The notes below the pieces were generated by a model, which searched no databases, had not been told where the DNA came from, and saw only the letters and a list, made by a program, of their open reading frames with translations. A program made the translations under genes and the position numbers. A stretch of DNA of 64,000 nt from Conchocele bisecta (lineage: Eukaryota; Mollusca; Bivalvia; Lucinida; Thyasiridae), in contig CM055271.1 of the NCBI GenBank assembly GCA_029237695.1, positions 82,533,488 to 82,597,487 of the forward strand. Reading direction: 5' to 3'. Shown here one piece after another: positions 63,774 to 64,000 of the stretch. Each line of letters starts with the position of its first letter. Position 1 is the stretch's first letter.

Positions 63774-64000
63774 ATGGATAACAAGGCGTTTGACTTTAAT
63801 TATGATGCAACTATCCAATTTCGCGTCTCAACAGCTGGCTTTCAAACCAACTTACCCGACATCTTTGAAAAATATAGGCTGCACAAGATTACTACCATCG
63901 AGGCCGTGAACGGATGGAAAGCAACGCCGATACAGTTTTGGCAGAATCAGCTCAACTTCTTCGTATGGTGCGCAACAGCCGGATGCGTGGTTTCCTCTCA
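63774..64000 (+). CDS. Capsid-like ORF of the virus-like element (V4), cut by the window edge
   Basis: ATG at 63774, open for 75 codons to the end of the window. Early residues MDNKAFDFNY, then a YRLHKIT turn and a QNQLNFFVWCATAGC segment are visible. I recall a W-C-A-T-x-G-C motif near the N-terminus of the probable major capsid proteins of virus-like elements in invertebrate genomes; this is memory, not a search. Unlike V1-V3 it has no frame break in the visible part. It is divergent from V3. The rest of the gene and any polymerase, integrase or protease genes would lie beyond 64000. Confidence 0.45.
   Translation, partial: MDNKAFDFNYDATIQFRVSTAGFQTNLPDIFEKYRLHKITTIEAVNGWKATPIQFWQNQLNFFVWCATAGCVVSS

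Overview
Organism and overall character. This is nuclear DNA of an animal, most likely a marine invertebrate and probably a bivalve mollusc. Three things point there: short coding exons with GT/AG splice sites separated by kilobase introns, tRNA-derived SINEs with a V-domain-like body, and a very dense load of fold-back (inverted-repeat) elements of kinds I recall from bivalve genomes. The last point is recall, not a search. Most of the 64 kb is repeat. Nearly all long open frames outside the genes listed here are repeat-derived or run by chance. One run of 500 N marks a scaffold gap (48055-48554).

Genes. (1) A family of small secreted cysteine-rich proteins. Copy 1 (+) has exons 3488-3580, 5704-5878, 9538-9749 and 13355-13582. 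Copy 2 (+) has exons 20589-20684, 22570-22747, 25406-25617 and 27416-27631. In both, the phases fit exactly (0, 1, 0) and the open frame is complete: 235 and 233 residues, with a signal peptide and 16 cysteines outside it in three C-x-C modules, one per exon. A diverged third copy (-) is represented by a signal-peptide exon (45830-45923), a module-1 exon (44025-44214) and a module-3 exon (32140-32331); its module-2 exon was not found. (2) The 3' half of a phytanoyl-CoA dioxygenase-like gene (-), exons 57614-57719, 55017-55212 and 50422-50532, with one short exon missing between the first two. (3) At the right edge (59843-64000) the start of a virus-like mobile element: a hairpin, a Cys/His-rich ORF, three minus-strand genes with broken frames, and an intact but window-truncated capsid-like ORF on the plus strand.

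Layout. 1-3.4 kb repeats; 3.5-13.6 kb gene 1, its introns filled with fold-back elements; 13.6-20.5 kb repeats, including arrays open on both strands; 20.6-27.6 kb gene 2, whose first intron holds a 196-bp satellite-like array; 27.7-32.1 kb SINE-like and simple repeats; 32.1-45.9 kb gene 3 (-), its span occupied by a 2.8-kb long-TIR element and AGCTAG-rich arrays; 46-50.4 kb repeats and the gap; 50.4-57.7 kb dioxygenase-like gene (-) with a 2.5-kb TIR element, a GATT microsatellite and a 30-bp minisatellite in its introns; 57.7-59.8 kb fold-back elements; 59.8-64 kb virus-like element.

Most notable. The secreted-protein family combines an exon-per-module design with local amplification of its splice junctions in copy 1: the exon 1 donor is duplicated, and the intron 3/exon 4 junction is copied as a 104-bp tandem array. 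Several mobile elements can be bounded by exact target-site duplications visible in the sequence. One array unit and the virus-like genes carry scattered indels, which raises the question of sequencing error versus real decay. Repeat boundaries are approximate and all identities were judged by eye.
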